A stretch of 64,000 nucleotides of DNA. Origin: Diploscapter coronatus (Eukaryota > Nematoda > Chromadorea > Rhabditida > Rhabditidae). Below are positions 61,358 through 64,000 of the stretch, in pieces; position 1 is the first letter of the stretch, and each line of letters begins with the position of its first letter. The stretch lies in the NCBI GenBank assembly GCA_964036155.1, contig OZ038422.1, positions 75,787,201 to 75,851,200 on the forward strand, read 5' to 3'. The notes beneath the pieces are model-generated. The model had not been told where the DNA came from, searched no databases, and saw nothing but the letters and a program-made list of their open reading frames with translations. The translations under genes and the position numbers were made by a program.

Positions 61358-63288
61358 TTTGAGGATTTTTGGGAGTTTTAGTAAAATTAGGAGGAAATGC
61401 TATTTTTATAAGAAAAATTCAATATATGGGTCAAAACTGACATTCTTTCGAAAAAAAAACAGACGATTGTAGAACGCTTCCTTTTCCCAGACACACGAAA
61501 AAAAAATGCTAAGGTGTTGAGAATTGCAAGGAGTTGCAGAGCGAATGACTGAATCCGGACAAAGAAGTCATCCTTTTCTTCCAAAGAAATAACTGGGCTG
61601 GAAATTGGAGAGAAAAAAATCCTAACAAAAGTGCGGAAAATAACAGAAAAGCGCCTCTTATTTCTTATTTAAAATATGCATAGATTTCTCCTTGTTCTGG
61701 CTTTACGACTTGAAAGAAGAGGAAAATTTTTGGGCAGAAAAGTTCACCCCGAAAATATCGAGGTATCAAAAATCCAATCTTGACAAAATAGAAGTATTCA
61801 TAACCTCGGCTTAGGTCATGAATATTTGCAAATAAACGTCAAAGATGGCAAAAATATACGCAGAAATTAAATTCATGGATTTTGAACCTAAGATTCACTC
61901 GATTATTCAGAAGGTTTCATAAGACCAAAAATTTTCCACCTATTTTTATAGAATAAATGATGAACTCTAGAGGATATTGAATCCCAAAAATCTTCTCCCA
62001 TTCTCCCACTCACATCTTAAGGGTTATATCCAAAATTACTCTAAGCAAATACTCTCATAGCTGGCCGTAAATTCTTAGGCAATCTCGACGAAAGCCTACT
62101 CCTTCATACTAAATTATTATATTCTAGTCATAGGGTATAAAGGGCTCTCTAATTTTGCGAAATAGTATTCGGAACGTAAATGTAAAGTGACTTCAGACTA
62201 GCGATATGAAACGATAAAATGTACCTCCCTCACGAAGCAAAGAGACTGGATAAGTGAATGCAAAAGGCTGTTGGTTTATTGTCCAATAAATTATGCAACG
62301 GCGCCTAGTATTTGTCGAACACAGATCCAGTTACATTGCATGCAATTGAATCAACATCAAAATACAGGAAATTTTCGAACATATTAGAACCAACTCATGA
62401 TAACAATAGGATTTGGAAATTCTCTGAAAGATAAGATATTGACATAAACTGCATTCATAGAATGCTCAAAAATAAATTTCCAGATAAAATTGAATGGTTT
62501 TAAGAAAATTTTCGAGGAAAAGAAGGAGCATCTAGCTAACTCATTTCTCAACCTCAAAATGACCATTTTTGCACATCCTTGAATCTAAAATTCCCGTACA
62601 TATCTAATTTCCTAATAGTCTTTCAAAAATCGACTATGCATGAGATTTTGCTGCGTTTTTGTACGAAACAAATTGGTTCTTGGATCAACCCCATTTATCA
62701 GAAAATATCGCATTTCATCCTGAAGAAAATGGCAAAAACCTGCGTTTGAATAAGTAATCAATTTGGCAAATATACACGTTAATAATTGACAAAACGCCAA
62801 GGAATAATTGAAAAAGGTAGAAAACGTGAAAATGATCAAACAAATCAAAACTATCCAACATATAATAAGTAGGAAATATTTAAAATTTAAAGATAAATGC
62901 ACATTTTAAAACGAAAATTTTTGATACTCCTTCAAGGTTGTAGCAATTAAAGTCATTTTTAACAGTTGAGTCATTCTTTACATTGAATAGGCGATGATTT
63001 TAGCTCATTTCTCGAAGCTTTTATGATAATAAATGATTATTTAAGCACCTCCTTTTATGATAAATCACCTTTCAACAAGTGAATAGACAAGGAAGTAAAA
63101 AATGAAGTAATGAGAGGTGTTAGGCGCTAAATTCGAAATAAGAAAATCGCAGATGAAACTGGGATTTAATTTGATGCTTCAATTCAGTCCTAAGGCTAAA
63201 TAGTAATTAACTATAAAAAAAAATTGGTAAAAGAGTGATAAAATTAGAAACAAAATAAAAATTTTCTGCAAATCGAATTTTGCCCATA

Positions 63289-63778
63289 CACAGTGGCGGA
63301 CAAAAGTTGGGAACATTTTGTAATTTTGAATGCATATGTCTGGTTCACCTGCTTGCGGTGAACCAAAATGGCTGAAGTTTTGCATGCATATGTGGATATG
63401 TAGAGCATGTAAGCATGGCAATTTTTCGATCCAACCCTTTGCAAAATTGAATATAAATTTTTTAATGGGATAAGTTTTACAAGTAAATATTCTCCAATAT
63501 ATCAGTGTTAAAGCACGGCATCAACCAGCTCTGTAGCTTATTCACATGGACTATAGAATTTTTGAAATTAAAAATTTTCAATTTTTGTATGTGATGAAAA
63601 ACTTCAATGTCGGAAACTTCTATATAAAGAGCCAGACTAAATTAAACGTTGTCATAGAGTCGTGTCTTATGTAGTCTAATATGTGTACAAAATTTCAACC
63701 GAACCCGATCACTATATGTGGGAGAACCAGACATATGTCCAACAACCACGAGATATTCCAAACTTTTATCCACAATTG
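63289..63778. mobile_element. Non-autonomous Tc1/mariner-like element (~490 bp)
   Basis: It is flanked on both sides by TA (63287-63288 and 63779-63780). The left end reads CACAGTGGCGGACAAAAGTT. The right end in reverse complement reads CAATTGTGGATAAAAGTTTG. Further in, both arms carry CATATGTCTGGTTC. The CAGTGG...AAAAGT type of end and the TA target fit Tc1-like transposons. No transposase frame lies inside, and the arms have diverged, so it is an old, immobile or non-autonomous copy. Confidence 0.72.
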
Positions 63779-63780
63779 TA

Positions 63781-64000
63781 TACAATTTTGAAAATCTTAT
63801 GAATGATCGAATTAGAAAAAGCATACTATGGCATCATTTTTAAATTTAAATATTACATTACTAAAATAGTACACATAATATTATTCCAAAATACGCTAAA
63901 AAATATAAATAAACAGTAGCAATAAAACTAGAAGATTTAAATATTCATGCTCAATTGCCCTTCATCTGAAAATAATTTGTATGCCGTTGACTTTCGAAAT
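63781..64000. other. Window end, no feature seen
   Basis: AT-rich sequence after the transposon remnant with no coding signal. Confidence 0.6.

Larger units (their letters stand above)
60281..63288. other. Spacer with weak small-peptide candidates
   Basis: AT-rich DNA upstream of the receptor gene. Two minus-strand frames with signal-peptide-like starts are listed separately (60718-60903 and 61019-61357). Otherwise no domain, RNA gene or repeat was recognised. Confidence 0.5.

Overview
This window looks like nuclear DNA of a free-living or parasitic rhabditid-type nematode. The genes are split by many short introns, often 41-50 nt, with acceptors of the TTTCAG type. Coding exons are richer in G+C than the AT-rich introns and spacers. 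The gene families are also typically nematode: DEG-3-like nicotinic receptor subunits, an OAC acyltransferase with a C-terminal SGNH domain, an FMRFamide/DMSR-like receptor, and a tandem pair of GPI-type cholinesterases matching the ace-4/ace-3 pair of Caenorhabditis. I could not identify the species.

Layout. 0-7 kb: a possible small secreted peptide (-), then a complete alpha-type nicotinic-like subunit (- strand, 14 exons, 587 residues). 11.9-12.7 kb: 3' part of an unrecognised single-pass membrane protein (-). 17-22.6 kb: a second, related nicotinic-like subunit (+, 17 exons, 593 residues). 23-26.1 kb: OAC acyltransferase (-). 29-31.6 kb: a GABA/glycine-type Cys-loop subunit with an odd pore (+). 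33.2-41.2 kb: PAIP1-like translation factor with PAM2 and MIF4G regions (-). 41.6-42.7 kb: small charged unknown protein (+), divergent from the PAIP1-like gene across a 394-bp gap. 45.5-53.1 kb and 54.0-57.6 kb: tandem cholinesterases. 58.4-60.3 kb: peptide-GPCR-like gene (-). 60.3-64 kb: mostly gene-free, ending in a decayed Tc1/mariner-like non-autonomous element.

The theme is neuromuscular signalling: three Cys-loop receptor subunits, two acetylcholine-hydrolysing enzymes and one peptide receptor share 60 kb. The gene models come from hand-joining exons by reading frame and splice sites. For both nicotinic subunits the exon lengths add up to an exact multiple of three.

The non-coding part holds at least eight palindromic (foldback, MITE-like) elements of 80-350 bp, several inside introns. 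Some share a related central core although their arms differ. The most interesting points are: the upstream cholinesterase has FGHSAG instead of FGESAG at the nucleophile; the 29-31.6 kb receptor lacks the Pro-Ala-Arg pore motif of anion channels; and the foldback family has a shared core with divergent arms.
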